Below are positions 12,529 through 24,996 of a DNA stretch of 64,000 nt, piece after piece (the first letter of the stretch is position 1; each line of letters opens with the position of its first letter). This stretch comes from Tolypeutes matacus (Eukaryota; Chordata; Mammalia; Cingulata; Chlamyphoridae). A program made the position numbers and the translations under genes. Below the pieces are notes generated by a model. The model saw nothing but the letters and a program-made list of their open reading frames with translations, ran no database searches and was not told the origin of the DNA. Location of the stretch: the NCBI GenBank assembly GCA_026826555.1, contig JAKSZT010054399.1:3477627-3541626 (forward strand), given 5' to 3'.

Positions 12529-13510
12529 GGATCTCACTGATTGCCAAAGTAAATACTACATTAAACAGCAGGGCTCCTGAGGGCTCCAGAGACATCCAGA
12601 CATTATAGGCAGGGCAGACAGCTCAGGAGTTTGGCACCCTGTCAGTGGGCCCTACTTTGGAATTTACACTCCCCAGTGTAACAGAGTTAGACTCAGTTGT
12701 GGTTTCTCTACACATGGATCTTCTAACCCTTTTATTTGAACCTATAATTAGTACTAGAGTAGATAGGTGTACATCCAAGAGACTTAAATCTTTGGGCTGT
12801 CCATGTGCCAGCTGGGCCCTGAATCTCAACAGAGTTGCAACACCTACTCTCCAGTTCACTGGACTCACCCAGGACAACTAACAAGGAGATGATGATGGAC
12901 AATGACCATCCCAAGGAACCAAGAGAGTCTACAACTGCAAGCAAGAGAGTCCATCCATCTGCTCTGTGGGATCGAAGCCCCCTCTCAATCAGAGATGGAG
13001 TGGGCATCACCATCCCAGAATCCTCAGGATTGGGGAAATGAACTATGAACCAAAGTTGACTTACTGGTGTTTTACTATAGACTTACTGTGATTCTAGCAA
13101 TGTAAGAACTTACATCATTGATGTGGAGGCAGTGGCCACTGAAGGTTCTAAGGGCAGGGAGAGGGAAAAACAGGTGTAATATGGGGGCATTTCCGGAACT
13201 TGGGAATTGTCCTGAATGACATGGCAATGACAGATACAGGCCATTATATATCTTGGCATAACCTACAAAATTGTGCAGGAATGAGTGTAAACTACAATGT
13301 AAACTATAATCCATGCTTAGTGGCAACGCTCCAAAATGTACTCATCAATTGTAATGATTGTACCACACTAATGAAGGATGTTGTTAATGTGGGAAAATGT
13401 GGGAGGGGTTGGGAGCGGGGCATGTGGGACTCCCCATTATATTTTATGTAACATTTGTGTAATCTAAGTATCTTTTTTAAAAAAATTAAAAATATATTAA
13501 AAAAAAAAAA
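12529..13510 (+). mobile_element. L1-tailed module, copy 2
   Basis: Homologous to 5630-6640 over its length: 'gggctcctgagggctcc', 'gagacttaaatctttggg', 'tctacaactgcaagcaa', then the L1-like tail 'gtaaactacaatgtaaacta' and 'tgtaccacactaatgaagg', and an A run. 'acatatcctgaaatg' (12514-12528) and 'acatattctgaaatg' (13511-13525) flank it, a 15-bp target duplication with one mismatch. It is non-coding, 5'-truncated relative to copy 1, and was mobilised by L1-type integration. Confidence 0.8.
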
Positions 13511-13525
13511 ACATATTCTGAAATG

Positions 13526-16034
13526 AAGTATACTTATACTTTCCAAGGTCCAACTTTACTCTGACTCAGCAAAAAGTTACCAATCCAATTAATGGAGTGT
13601 GTCGACTGATATTAGGCAAGAGATTTTTAAAGAAAAAAATGCTTTCTAAATTCTACATTTATGTACACCTAATCCAATTCTGGCAAGGAGAAAAAGAAAT
13701 GTAAATTAAATGTTATTGAATTTATCCACCCTGGGTAGCTTTTCTCAATAGGCCTTAAACAGCCAATCTTAATGGATGTGTCACACAGTTACATAATGTG
13801 ACTTTATTGACTGGCATATACTCAACTCCCTAATGAAGATTGGGATAAAGATTAGGAGGAAAAAATAAACTTTAGAATAATGTAAAATTAGTAATGTTTT
13901 TTCAGTGAAGTAAAAATGATATTTGTATAAGAAAAGAAGAAGGTTGTTAGGGAAGATAGTTTAATATTTTCCATGCATTAAGCTTAAATGACTTTGTTCT
14001 GTGACAGACATGATAAGCACAAATATCCCCAAAAGGTAAACCCAGAGGAGCAGTGCTTCCTTTCTCACCAACTGAGAAAATGATGTGTTTGGAGAAGCAT
14101 AAAGTTTATGAAAAATGGTCTTACTCTTGTATAACTGAAAAAAAAAAAAAAAAAAAGCTTAGCTGCTGGTGTCCCTACAAACATACAGCTGTTAGGAGAC
14201 AATTTCAAGAAGGCTTTAAACCCGCTTTCAAAATGTTTCCATTGATCGAAAGGGCAATGAGGGCTCCATGAGTGACAGGAATACATTTTAAAAATACTTC
14301 AAGAAAATGATGCACCTTCTTCTTTTGAGTTTTATTTTCACTTGCAAAAAAAAAAAACAAAGTGCAAGGTCAAACATCTTATACTTGATGAAAAACATAG
14401 GAATAGAAAGCATCAGTGCTGAGAATTAGCGATAAGAGTTCTAAAAGTCATCTGCATATGGGTAAACACTGAAATCACGACAATAAGATTGGGAAATGAT
14501 GCGCTTTCCAAGGAAGTAAGCATAGAGAACCCAAATGAGAAATGCTGGGGATATAAAGCAAGACTTAGGGAACACAGATAATGGGTTGGGGAAAAAGAGA
14601 AAAGTTATTCAAGAAGATGGGGGAAAAAAAGTTTGACCCTAAATCCAAGGAGAGATCAGATGACAAGGAGTCAAGAGGCTCAAAAGTAGCAAATAGGTCA
14701 ATAATGCAAACAGCTAGAAGAGGATTCATAACCACGAGCATCTATGGAGAAGGGAGACTACATAGGTTTAGGGTGAGAGTTTGACAAAGGCGGAGAGAAA
14801 ACACAGATGACGAATTAGGATAGCGAAAATAACAGAGAGAAAAAACAAGCAGGAGCACTGGAGTGGTCAGTTGATTTAAGTGAAATGTGGATGACAAACC
14901 AAGAGAGAGCATTTTGATTGAGATATACAATAATGTTAAATTTGGGCAATATGTCAATATTTTATTCCACTTAGCACTACTGAAAAACCAAAGGGTATTA
15001 AATCAAACTTTAGATGATCTGCTAAGTAATATTGCATTGTGAAAATGTGAACATCAGTTTTGCTCAACAAAAGTGATCTAGTCATGATAAAATCAATCAC
15101 ATAGATAAAAATTGTGTAAAACTGGGGGGAAAGAATCACGAAATTCCAAATTTGAAAAACATCAAATGTTTTTCTTACTTAACAGAACTGAGAAAAGTAA
15201 TACCATGGATTTTAAAGTTGCACTGATTCATTTTATAGGGGAGAAATGGAAACCATTCTGCATGGAGCAAACAGGCCAGCACCAAGAGGGACAAACGTCT
15301 GTCCTTTGTGCCATCAGACACCAGCCATAGGGCTGCTGTCCAGAAAGGCCAAGTCTAGGAGAACCTAGGACAGGTGCAAAAAAAATTTTTTTTTAGTTAT
15401 CTATTATTTCTCCCTGTGTTTCCCCCATTGAAGCAGGGTGCTGGCTCTTTGCCTCCTTGCCTCAGTGGAGAATTACAGCAGGGCCTCCTGAAAAAGCCAA
15501 GACCCAGCGAGAACTAGGGTTGGAGTCAAAAGAGACCCAAGGCTGGACAGAGGAAAGAGGGCTTGCACGCTGCTTCTGGCAGCACCTGGGCAGGTGAGAG
15601 GATAGCACGGGAATGGCTGCCTGGCACCCCCGCGAGGCTGGGTGTCCCCCCACACACACACCGAGGTTCCTGGGTGCCAAGCGCGGCAGGGCAGCTGCAA
15701 CGCAGCCAACCAAAAGAGGGCCTGGGCTGGGAGCAAGAATGGGGCTCGGTGGCCACCGGCATTAACAGCTGTCACACAATCTGTTCAGAAGGATCACCCC
15801 AAAGTCAGGGCACAGACCCAGAGGGAGACTGGGACCCAGTGAATAGAGGCCTAGGCAGTCAGCAACTAAGGCAGTTAAGAAATGAGACGTTTCTTGCGGT
15901 CCTGATATGTAGACCAAGATTTCGACCCACCTAGTTTTAACAACTGTAGATGGTGACCGAGAAATGGAGAAAATTCAGAAGGGAAGAGGAAAAAGGAAAG
16001 GGAGGGAGGGAAGGGGGATGGCAGTAAAAAGTTG
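13526..16034. other. Unassigned stretch with A runs
   Basis: No repeat family or gene is recognised. There is a 19-A run at 14138-14156 and a shorter one near 14346. GC content rises at about 15470-15850, where overlapping open frames exist on both strands, but without a domain or convincing splice context. Confidence 0.35.
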
Positions 16035-16265
16035 CAAAAGCTAACATTTACTCAGTGAGCACAAGACCAGGCACTCGGCTACAAGACCGAACTCTTAGAA
16101 CAGTCTAGGAAACTGGCGTTATTATTGTGTCCGTTTGATAAACAAAGGAACTGGGGTGCAGGAAGACTAAGCAATCTACTTAGTGTCACAAAGCTATTTA
16201 GTGGTAGATTTGGTTAGGTTTTGAACCCTGGCCATTTGAGTCCAAAGAGTAGGATATACGCCACT
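16035..16265 (-). repeat. MIR SINE fossil
   Basis: Antisense MIR order: 'gctaacatttactcagtgag', 'ccaggcactcggc', 'gtcacaaagctatttagtgg', 'ttttgaaccctggcca'. Confidence 0.8.
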
Positions 16266-17559
16266 TCAAGAAATTCTAAAATAACAACAATTAAATATAA
16301 AACAAATTAAGAAGAGAATGTTTTTCTTTATCCCCCTGAGTCTAGATATGCTTTGCCTATAATTAAAGAGTCACCAACCCCACTTTGGCTAGGTCAGCCT
16401 CAGTTTATACCCATTGTCCTGGCCTAATTATTGATAGGGGCCTTTTACTCACAAAAGTGAAGTGATTCGGACAATAACTTTTTGGGCACCCTGCCTATAA
16501 CAGGCATTCAATAAGTGTTTATTTCAGTGACTTGAGGGCCAATTATTTTTACAAATGTCGCCTACTGTTTCATTTTTAAAGCGAACATGGCTCGTACTTA
16601 AAATGTGATTCAACCGACAAAAGAAAAATATTCCCTTACAAGTCTGCCCTATATTCTCTCCGTAAAGGCAGGCACACCTATATTCTGATCAAGTCGAATA
16701 TGAGGCAGCCTTTCTGGCATGTTCTGTCTTCTTTCGGGTGGATCACATTTGATTTTGTGTGACCAGGTGAAAGATCAAGTTGAGTCCAACAAATGCCGAT
16801 CGAGTCTGGCACTCCGCGGAAGGGAGACACACAGCTGGCTGAATCTGAAAGGCTGCAATGGGTTTTGGAGGGTGGCAGTGATAGACTGAGAGAGAGAAAT
16901 GTGATATGGGAAGAAGAGAAGACCAAAGAGCATAAGGAAAAATAAGGATAAGTAGGACAATTAGCCTACACTGAAGCCTCTAAGTCCCCAGAGGCATGAA
17001 GCAGAGTTCTGTCACTTACTGACAGCAGAACACAGCGAGCACAAGAGAGCAAAGAGAGGGACTTCCAGGAAGGCCCTGCTGCAACAACGGGTGCACAAAG
17101 AAGTCCGAGGCACAGATGCCAGAGGCCCTGCAGCTCCATTCTGGAATTATTCTTTCTCCAAATCGGTCACCTATAAGATTATTGCTGAATTCTTGCCATT
17201 ATTACTGAATGCAAAACATACTGTCCACTCACAGAGAAGAAAACTAAATCAAAGAATTTCCTTCCAACTGTTTGACTTTGCCTAAAAGAGATTTGTGATT
17301 TTGTATTTTAAGGGAAGCATTCTTATTCATTTTGCTGCGTAGTGTTGGCCACACAGTATTTCAACGAATCAAGATATTTATTTAACTTCCCCCCTTACAG
17401 AGACTTTTAGAAATGGAAAATACCTTCATCCAGTTCATTCCTGCCATTTAAAAATTGAAAAACTGAAGTCCAGCATGTACCCCTGGTAGGGTGTGGCGAG
17501 GAAAGCACATCATCCTCTGGTCTTCCTCCAAAAACCCATAACCCTAATTTAACAATGAA
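16266..17559. other. No recognisable feature
   Basis: Mixed-composition DNA without a repeat or gene I can support. Confidence 0.4.
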
Positions 17560-18965
17560 AAATACATCAGACAAACCAAAATGGAAGGATGTTCTACAAA
17601 ATACCTGAAGAGTACTCTCAAAACTGCCAAGATCATCACAAACAAGGACTGTCTAGGAAACTGTCATCAGTGCACCAGAGGAACCTAAAGAGAAGTGAAG
17701 AATAAATGTAATGAGGTGTCCTGGATGGGATCCTGGAAAAAGCACATCAGGGAAAAAAGTGGTGAAATCCACTTAAAGTGTAAAATTTAGTTCCTAGTGA
17801 TGTATCAGTGTTGGTTCCTTAGCTGTGACAAATGTACCATGGAAATGTAAAATGTTAACAAGTAACTGATAGGGTAAAATTCTTCTTTATAGATAGCATT
17901 TCAATTAATAAACTAAGAAAGAATGAGAGAATCATCATATCATTATATTTCAATCCCAAATGACATTAATTCATCTAGATCAGGAGTTGGCAAATACTGA
18001 AAAGCCAGTGGTCCAAATCTGAGCCGTCCCCCAACCTCTGCTTCTAAATAAAGTTTTGTTGGAACACGGCCATGCCCATTCATTCACATATTGCCGAAGG
18101 CTATGGTGACAGAGATGATGTGGTTCACAAAGCCGAAAATATTTATATTTACTCCCTGGCTCTTTACAGAAAATGTTTGCTGGCCCTTGATCTGGACAAT
18201 AATTATCAACCACTAGGTAAAAACTGACTGGCTCTTTTTAACGGATGGATCAGGCTGACAACATCTGTATTTAATAATTAACCTTAACATGGCAAAAAAA
18301 GAGATAATATGTTATGTGCCTCCTAATGCAATACAACAGAAGGTGCATATCACTGCTTAGGAAGTCTTCTTGCCAAAAACCTGAAAATGTGATCAAACCT
18401 CAGGTTTTAACTACCAGTTCACAGGAAATATAGAGGGCAGAAAAACAAATTAAGCTACACCATGGGAATACAATTAATAAAAATTTGGACTATGGAAAAT
18501 TCTACAAGTTTATTCAATAAATAAATTGCAAAAGGAAAAAAATGAAGAAGCGTGAACCTACAGATTAGAAAGAGGCCTGAGATTATCAACTAAATGCATG
18601 TGTAGTCCTCATTTGGGTTCTGATTCTAAAACAACAACTGAAAATAAAAAATGTACAAGACAAGAGGGAAGTATGAACACGGATTACATATTTGATGAGA
18701 TTAAGGACTATGTTGTTTTCTGGTGTGATAATGGCTTTGTGGTTATATATTTTAAGGGAAGTCTCATTGTTTTAAAGACATATTAATGTATTTACAGATG
18801 AAATAATAGGGCATGTGGGCTTTGTTTCAAAATAATCCATTGGGGAAGGGCAGCTGGCCATTTGTTGCTCATTGCTGGAACTGAGTGATTGGTAAAAGGG
18901 GGATCATTATGTTATTTTCTCTATTTTGAATATGTTTAAATTTTTCCATAATATAAAGATAAAAA
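17560..18965 (+). repeat. Old L1 (L1ME-like) 3' end
   Basis: Left part: 'aaggactgtctaggaaactg' and 'cctggatgggatcctgg', then 'gtgacaaatgtaccatgg'. Right part: 'tgtgataatggctttgtggt' and 'tcaaaataatccattgggg', then an A-rich end. These are typical of ancient L1 3' UTRs. The fit is by recall, and the blocks are interrupted at about 17980-18420. Confidence 0.6.
17981..18194. mobile_element. hAT-Charlie non-autonomous transposon
   Basis: The ends form inverted repeats: 'caggagttggcaaa' at the left and 'tttgctggcccttgatctg' at the right. Inside are 'aaataaagttttgttggaac', 'acggccatgcccattcattc' and 'tttacagaaaatgtttgc', known from a common MER/Charlie family. No transposase frame. The flanking 8-mers do not match, so the duplication has decayed. 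Confidence 0.75.
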
Positions 18966-19061
18966 TAAAGTCCATCAGCATGGCTTTCTGTCTCTGCTTT
19001 CCAACATTTATGTTCATGGATGCTTGGTTTCTCTCCTTGCCCATCTACCACATGTGTTCCT

Positions 19062-19195
19062 CCATTAACCAAATATTTATTGAACACGTAATATCATGGG
19101 CACTGGGCTAGGTGCTGGCAATGACCTTCCCTTCAAGGAATGTTCAGTCTAGAGGTGGAGCCCTAGCTCAGCTTTTACATGAGGTGACAATAAAG
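19062..19195 (-). repeat. L2 3'-end fossil
   Basis: 'accaaatatttattgaacac', 'gggcactgggctaggtgctg' and 'ttcaaggaatgttcagtcta' match the antisense L2 end. Confidence 0.75.
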
Positions 19196-20194
19196 GCAGC
19201 CAGAGAAGGGTTCAAATGGGCTGAGGGAATGCAGAGAAGGGGCATCCCGCTGGCCCATGCACCTCACTCCCACCCATACTGTTCTTTTAGAGTATGGTTA
19301 ATCTACCCTGATTTCTCTCCTAAGGAATAGATGTCCTTACTCTAAGTGGCCCTGAGTTATCCCATCTTATAACCCAGCGGTTGCCCATTGGTGCCATGAA
19401 ANNNNNNNNNNGAGAGAATATTTTGAGAGATTTTTGTTTTACCTTTGTTGGTTATTTTGTTGTTGTTGTCATCATATAGTTATTTTATATTTGCCTAAAC
19501 TATGGTGTGGGGGTGACTCAAAAGAGACTTGGTGAATTCAGACAAAAGCGTGTGAAACAGACACTTTAAACTCCTGATTGGACACTGCTAAATCTCATGC
19601 CTGGACTACCAGGGACTATATGAGCTACTGGCCTCTCTACCTAAGAGCAACTACAACCTTTACGGCTATTTTCTAAAGGAACACAGTGGCAACGCCACAG
19701 CAGTACAACAGCTGATGAATACATTTTGTTCTAACATCTGAGGGTAAATCCCCAAATTGAGCTGCAATACATTTTGGCTAAATGAGTCCCGGCTCTCCAA
19801 TGATCAGGTTTAGTCTTTCTGGGTCATGACTTTTTTCATGTGAATAATTAGGACTCTGGGCTTGCTGGCTAAAGACCTTCCTGCTCCATCATTCCAGCTT
19901 CCATAATTAGGAGCAGCCTTTCCATATGTATCGGGGTGTTAGCAGTAATTTAGGTGAAAACTGAGAGCATTTACAGCCTGCAAAAGCAAAGCAGTGGTAA
20001 CACACATTCTTTCTCATTCCTTGGTGGCTACTGAACCTTGCAAAATTTTCTTCCTAGGATCTGGCACGTAAGAAGTAGCCTATAAATGTTAACCATTATT
20101 ATTGTAAATTAATTCTAGGAAAAGCAAATTGCTATAAAAAATATTACAATAAGTGTGAGTAGCATTTCTTTAAAGTTAAAAACAAAACAAAACA
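19196..20194. other. Unrecognised stretch with a gap
   Basis: Apart from the 10-N gap, nothing assignable. A MIR/L2-like tail may be present near 20055-20100. Confidence 0.35.
19402..19411. other. Assembly gap (10 N)
   Basis: Ten consecutive N. The true size of the missing sequence cannot be known from the window. Confidence 1.
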
Positions 20195-20380
20195 AAAAAC
20201 TGGATTTGAATCCCAACTCCTCCATTCACTAAGTATATATAACCTTGTGAATGTTACTTGAAACATCTGAGACTCTGTTTCCTCACTGTAATGTGGAGAT
20301 GATACTCATAGATTTGTTGGAAGGATTAAGTGAAAATAACTGATGTAACATGTCTGGTTAAATGTGAGTTCCCTCTCCCC
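20195..20380 (+). repeat. MIR SINE fossil
   Basis: 'ggatttgaatcccaactcct', 'gagactctgtttcctcactg', 'ttggaaggattaagtgaaa' follow the MIR order. Confidence 0.8.
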
Positions 20381-20627
20381 TAGCCAGTTGTAGACATGAA
20401 ATTCTTATAGGTATATCTGATCTCCGTCCCACTTCTGGTTTCATGTGGATTTCCATTTATAAAAGACCCCTTTTGCCCTGTGTTATTCACTTAGCAAAGA
20501 TTTACTGGATACCTCCAGGTTTCAGGCACAAAATACCTAGGTCAGAATCTAAAAGGGGACAGGTTTATATGCAAAATAGAGTAGTTACAATTCAGTGAGA
20601 TAATTGCTGATGGTACAAAGTCCTACT

Positions 20628-20690
20628 GACACTTCAATAACCGCTTGTCCATTAGTATAACTCCTTTACTGTTAAAAAAAAAAAAAAAAA
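20628..20690 (+). mobile_element. 63-bp A-tailed micro-insertion
   Basis: About 46 bp of unique sequence ends in an A run (20674-20693 region). 'aaagtcctact' (20617-20627) and 'aaagtcctatt' (20691-20701) flank it, 10 of 11 matching. This fits a severely 5'-truncated L1-mediated insertion. The short duplication leaves room for chance. Confidence 0.5.
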
Positions 20691-20693
20691 AAA

Positions 20694-21239
20694 GTCCTAT
20701 TTCTATATCTGCATCAAGAAACCATGGACTTAGAAGCAGGTACCAGCTGTATGTGCCTACTAATGCTGCCTTATATTGTGTAGCATTTTATAACCTTATC
20801 AAGGATTTTGATATACATCATGCTATTGGATATTCTTTCTTATTTGAATGAATAAAACTGTAAAGTACTTTATAATTTAGAAAGTACTTTCACACATATT
20901 ATTCCCTCTGATCCTTATAACAACTCTAAAAGGGTAGGTATTAATATCATCTGTGTGTAATTAAATAGCTCTATCAAGGTCTATCAAGGTTTATAGGTCT
21001 ATCAAGGCTTGTTTTGTATCTACTAATCTGCCAAAGAAGAATTTCAGAAAAAGACAAAGAACGGGGCAGAGTTTTCTTTCATATTTTCTCATAAAGCCAC
21101 AGACTTTTTACCTTTCACATTTTTATGTGCACTGTAAATAGTTATGAGAAATATCTTGAAACATATTTTTAAATGTTACAGGCTCCACTTTTGAGTTTAT
21201 ATTAATTCAAACTGAATGCTATCAAAAATGCACACTTAG
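20694..21239. other. Mostly unrecognised; weak MIR
   Basis: 20860-20960 resembles a decayed antisense MIR ('cttataacaactctaaaagg'). A small tandem of 'ctatcaagg' lies at 20967-21008. Nothing else supported. Confidence 0.4.
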
Positions 21240-22139
21240 GCTTCCCGTCAACCAAGATGGCAGCATGAATGCTCCAGGAGGCTGCTCCCCACAGATTCAT
21301 TGAACACCTAACAAAAACAAGCACAGCCAGCCATCTTCTTCAAATCTGCAGAAAACAGCTAAAGGGTTCCTGTACCTGGGTGACTGCCAAATCAAGAAAA
21401 ACACAGCTTAAAAAGAGGAGAAGCTCGTGGTGCCCTGGCCAGCCCCTCCCCCATTCTCTTCCCAATGCAGTGTGGAGCCAGCCTGCACTCCCATTGTGGG
21501 TCCCTGGCTCTGGTCTGCAGGGAGCAGAATAACCCCTATGTACGTACTGGGGTGCCTGTATGCCAATCTATTGGGCAGCAGCCTCAAAGACTGAACCAGG
21601 AAACTCTTCTCTGGCTCGCCCTCCCAGGGCTTACCCTGCAGGCAGAAGCAGCTTGCCAACAGCTAAAGCAGTGTAAGAAACAATTAAGTGAAAGCAGCCT
21701 GGGACAAAAGATAATCTGCTTTAAGTCATTCAATAGAGCACAAGGGAAGGGGAGAAAATCTACTTCATAGGGAGTAGAGGGGAACTTTGAATTCTTGTGA
21801 ACAGAATTCTGTGCCACTAGCAAGCACAAACCCAGGACAAACCACAGGCCCAGGAAAGACAGAGAAGACCTTGCATTTCACATTCACCTCAGGCTGATCT
21901 TCTTGATAGAGGGCTAAACTCTGAAGGAGAGCACCAGCCAAAGCAGAGCCAATTTGCTGAAGACTGTGAAAGGTGTTTTTTCCATTGGTTTGTTTGTTTT
22001 TGTTCGCTCCTAGCACTCAAGGAAATCTCTGTCATATCACAAACTTAACAGACAGCTCAGGGACTAAACCCCAGAGTTAACACTTTAACACATTAAAATG
22101 TACAGTGTACAAAAATACAACAACAACAACAAAGAAACA

Positions 22140-23108
22140 GGACATGATGGTCCATCTGAAAGAAGAGAATAAAAATCTAGAAACCATCAATGAGGAAGAC
22201 CAGACTTTGGACTACGGGACAAAGTTTTGCGTTTTTGTTTTTTTTTTTTTTAATGATCCTCTATATGCTCAAGGAGGTAAAGGAAAACAGAGAGGAATAA
22301 TTGAAGGATATCAGGGAAACACTGAATGAACAATATGAGAATCTCAATAAAGAGACAGAAATTTCAAAAAGGAACCAGACAGAACTACTGGAGTTGAAGA
22401 CCACAATAAATGAACTAAAAATTTCCCTGGAGGTTCCAACAGCAGATTGAAACTGGCAGAAGGATCAGTGAATTCAAAAACAAGAAAATTGAAATGATTC
22501 AAGTTAAGGAGCAGAGAGAAAAAAGAATGGAAAAAAAATGAACAGAGTCTTTAACACCTGTGGGACACCAACAAAAGTACCAATATACACATTTTTGGGG
22601 TCCCAGACAGAGAAGAAACAGAAAGCACAGAAGAGATATTAAAGGAAATAATGGCAGTAAACTTCCCAAATTTAATGAAAGACATTAACATACACATTCA
22701 AGAAGCCCAACAAACCCCAAACAGGAAAAACCTGAAGAGAACCATGCCCAGACACATATACTAGTCAAACTGTTGAATGCAAAGGACAAGGAAAGAGTTC
22801 TGAAAGCTGCAAGAGGAAAAAAACATACTATGTACAAGGGAGTCCCAATACGTTTAAGTGCCTATTTCTCATCAGAAACCATGGAGGTAAGAAAGCAGTA
22901 CGGTGAGATATTTAAAGTGCTGAAAAAAAGCAATGGCCAATCAAAAATTTTATACCCAATGATACTTTCTTTCAAAAATGAGGGAGAGATTAAGACATTG
23001 CCAGATAAACAAAGGCTGAGAGAGGTCATCACTACTAGACCTATCCTACAAACAATGCTAAAGGCAATTCTTCAGACTGAAAGGAAAGGACATAAGACAG
23101 TAGACTGA
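22140..23108 (+). pseudogene. L1 ORF1p fossil with an open C-terminal part
   Basis: ORF1p is the RNA-binding chaperone of LINE-1. The last 111 codons (22773-23105) are still open and match the C-terminal half of ORF1p by its landmarks: 'VLKAARGKK', 'YKGVPIRLSAYFSSET', 'FKVLKKSN', 'ILYPMILSF', 'GEIKTLPDKQRLRE' and 'TTRPILQ'. The upstream part, equivalent to the coiled coil, is AAAG/GAA-rich and broken by stops (for example near 22325 and 22450). A dead copy: the open stretch is likely a remnant, not an expressed gene. Confidence 0.7.
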
Positions 23109-23423
23109 AGTGGCATAAAGAAATAAGAACCTCCAGTAAAGGCAGCCATATAGGCAATTAGAAATGCAGGCATCATTGTACTGTACTTTTTCATATATAA
23201 CTTGACTTTTTATACCTTATAGGTTCTAAAATGCCAATACATAAAAAATAATAACATCTATGGCTTTGGACATGCAATGCATAAAGAAGTAATTTGTAAC
23301 AAGTACAAAAAAAAAGATGGGAGGACAGAAGGGTATAGGAACAGTGTATACCCCTGTTAAATTGGAATTTTTAAAATGTGATTATTATAGATTTCAGATG
23401 TTAAATTTAAGTCCCATGGTAAC

Positions 23424-23895
23424 ATTGGTGGTTTGAAGTTGTATGTGCCCCAGAAAAACATGTTCTTAAATCTAATCTATTCCTGTGGGTGTGAACCCAC
23501 TGCAGATAGGAACTTTTGATGAGATTACTTCAGTTAAGGTATGGCTCACCTCAATCGGGATGGGTCTTAATCCTGTTACTAGAGGCCTTTATAAGTGAAG
23601 TGAAATTCAGAAAGAAATAAAGTCACACAGGAAGCAAGAAGCTGAACATCAATGGAAAGTAGAAGAGAAGTGAGAGACCAGGAGATGTTGACATGTGCTT
23701 TGCCATGTTGCAAGCTAAGGACCAAGGTTTGCCAGTAGCCAGCCCCAGAACACCAGTCTGTGAGAAGAAAGCATTGCCTTAATGATGCCTTGATTTGGAC
23801 TTTTTCCCAGCCTCAAACCGTGAGTGAATAAATTCCCATTGTTTAACCTGACACATTTCATAGCATTTGCTTGAGTAGCCCATAAAATTAAAACA
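23424..23895 (+). mobile_element. Solo LTR, MaLR/ERVL-like, shared family
   Basis: A 472-bp segment bounded by the 5-bp repeat 'gtaac' (23419-23423 and 23896-23900) interrupts L1. It shares order with 30110-30611, 51080-51712 and 62123-63100: 'ggtttgaag', 'cttcagttaagg', 'gggtcttaatcctgttacta', 'tttataagtgaagtg', 'tgatgccttgatttgga', 'aataaattcccattg', and an end like 'aaaaca'. A 5-bp duplication suits ERVL/MaLR. No retroviral genes. Confidence 0.7.
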
Positions 23896-23951
23896 GTAAC
23901 AAAATAAATAAATAAAAGAAAAAAAAATATATATATATATATTATATATGG
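23896..23951. repeat. AT-rich simple repeat
   Basis: (AAAT)n followed by (AT)n. Confidence 0.85.
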
Positions 23952-24788
23952 AAAGAAATAAGAAGGGACTCAAAATGATACAATACAAAAACTCAAATAT
24001 GAAGACGCATTCACAGAAGAATCAAGGGACAAAAAATATATGACTTATAAAGACCAAATAGCAAAATGGCAGAAGAAAGTCCTGCATTATCAGTAATTAC
24101 TTTAAGTATAAATGGATTAAATTCTCTAGTCAAAATGTACAGATTGGCAGAATGGATTAAAAAAGTGTGACTCAACTATATGATGTTTACAGGAAACTAA
24201 CTGTAATTCAAAGACATATGTAGGTTAACAGTAAAAGGATGGAAAAATATATATATACCCAGCAAATAATAAACCAAAAGAAAGCTGGGATAGCTATACT
24301 AATATCAGATAAAATAGACTTTAAGTCAAAACTGTTGCAAGGGTCAAAGAAGGTCACTATATACTAATAAAAAGGGTTCAACAAGAAGATATAATAATTA
24401 TAAATATATATTTACTAGAGCCCCAAAATACATGAAGTAAATATTGGCAAATTTGAAGGGAGAAATAGATGGTTTTACATTAATAGTAGGAAATGTCAAC
24501 ACACCACTTTCAATAATGGATAGAATATATAGACAGAAGATCAATAAGGAAATAGAAGACTTACATGATACTATAAACCAACCTACCTAATGGGCATGTA
24601 CAGAACACTTCACCCAACAGCAGTAGAATATACATTCTTCTCTAGCACAAACAGATTATTCTCCAGGATACACCATATGTTAGGTCGCAAAACAATTCTC
24701 AATAAATGGTTGATTTCATCTACAATCAACAAAGGAGACTGACTTCAGCAATGAGAGAAGTCTCATTCAATCATTGAAGGCCTTAAAG

Positions 24789-24988
24789 CAGGGGTTCCCC
24801 AAGATTTCAGGGAGTCCGTGAGCTTGAATTGAAAAAAAGTGAACTTATTATCTTTATTTTCTCTGACCTCTAACTGAAATCTAGCATTTCCTTCACTTAT
24901 GAATGAACGCAATAAATAAATTACAGTAGTATTCATTTCACCTGACTGGCAAAGGGGTCCATGGAACAAAAAAGGTTAAGAACCCCTG
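24789..24988 (-). mobile_element. hAT-Charlie (MER1-like) element
   Basis: Exactly 200 bp with inverted ends 'caggggttccccaag' and 'ggttaagaacccctg'. The flanking 8-mers 'ccttaaag' and 'tcttaaaa' agree at 6 of 8 positions, consistent with an aged hAT 8-bp duplication. Internal 'gggtccatggaac' fits the MER1 family. Too short to be autonomous. Confidence 0.8.
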
Positions 24989-24996
24989 TCTTAAAA

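Larger units (their letters stand above)
21240..24720 (+). repeat. Decayed L1: 5' UTR, ORF1 and start of ORF2
   Basis: It begins with an L1-like 5' end ('caaccaagatggcagcatga') and a GC-richer leader to about 22100, then an ORF1 fossil, an inter-ORF region and the ORF2 endonuclease start. The latter shows 'tcagtaattactttaagtat', 'aaatggattaaattctctag' and 'ggcagaatggattaaaaaag'. Frameshifts and stops break every frame. An LTR interrupts it at 23424-23895. Confidence 0.8.

Noticed and set aside
20967..21008. Tandem 'ctatcaagg' repeat as a regulatory array
   Set aside because: Only three or four short units in AT-rich DNA; likely replication slippage.
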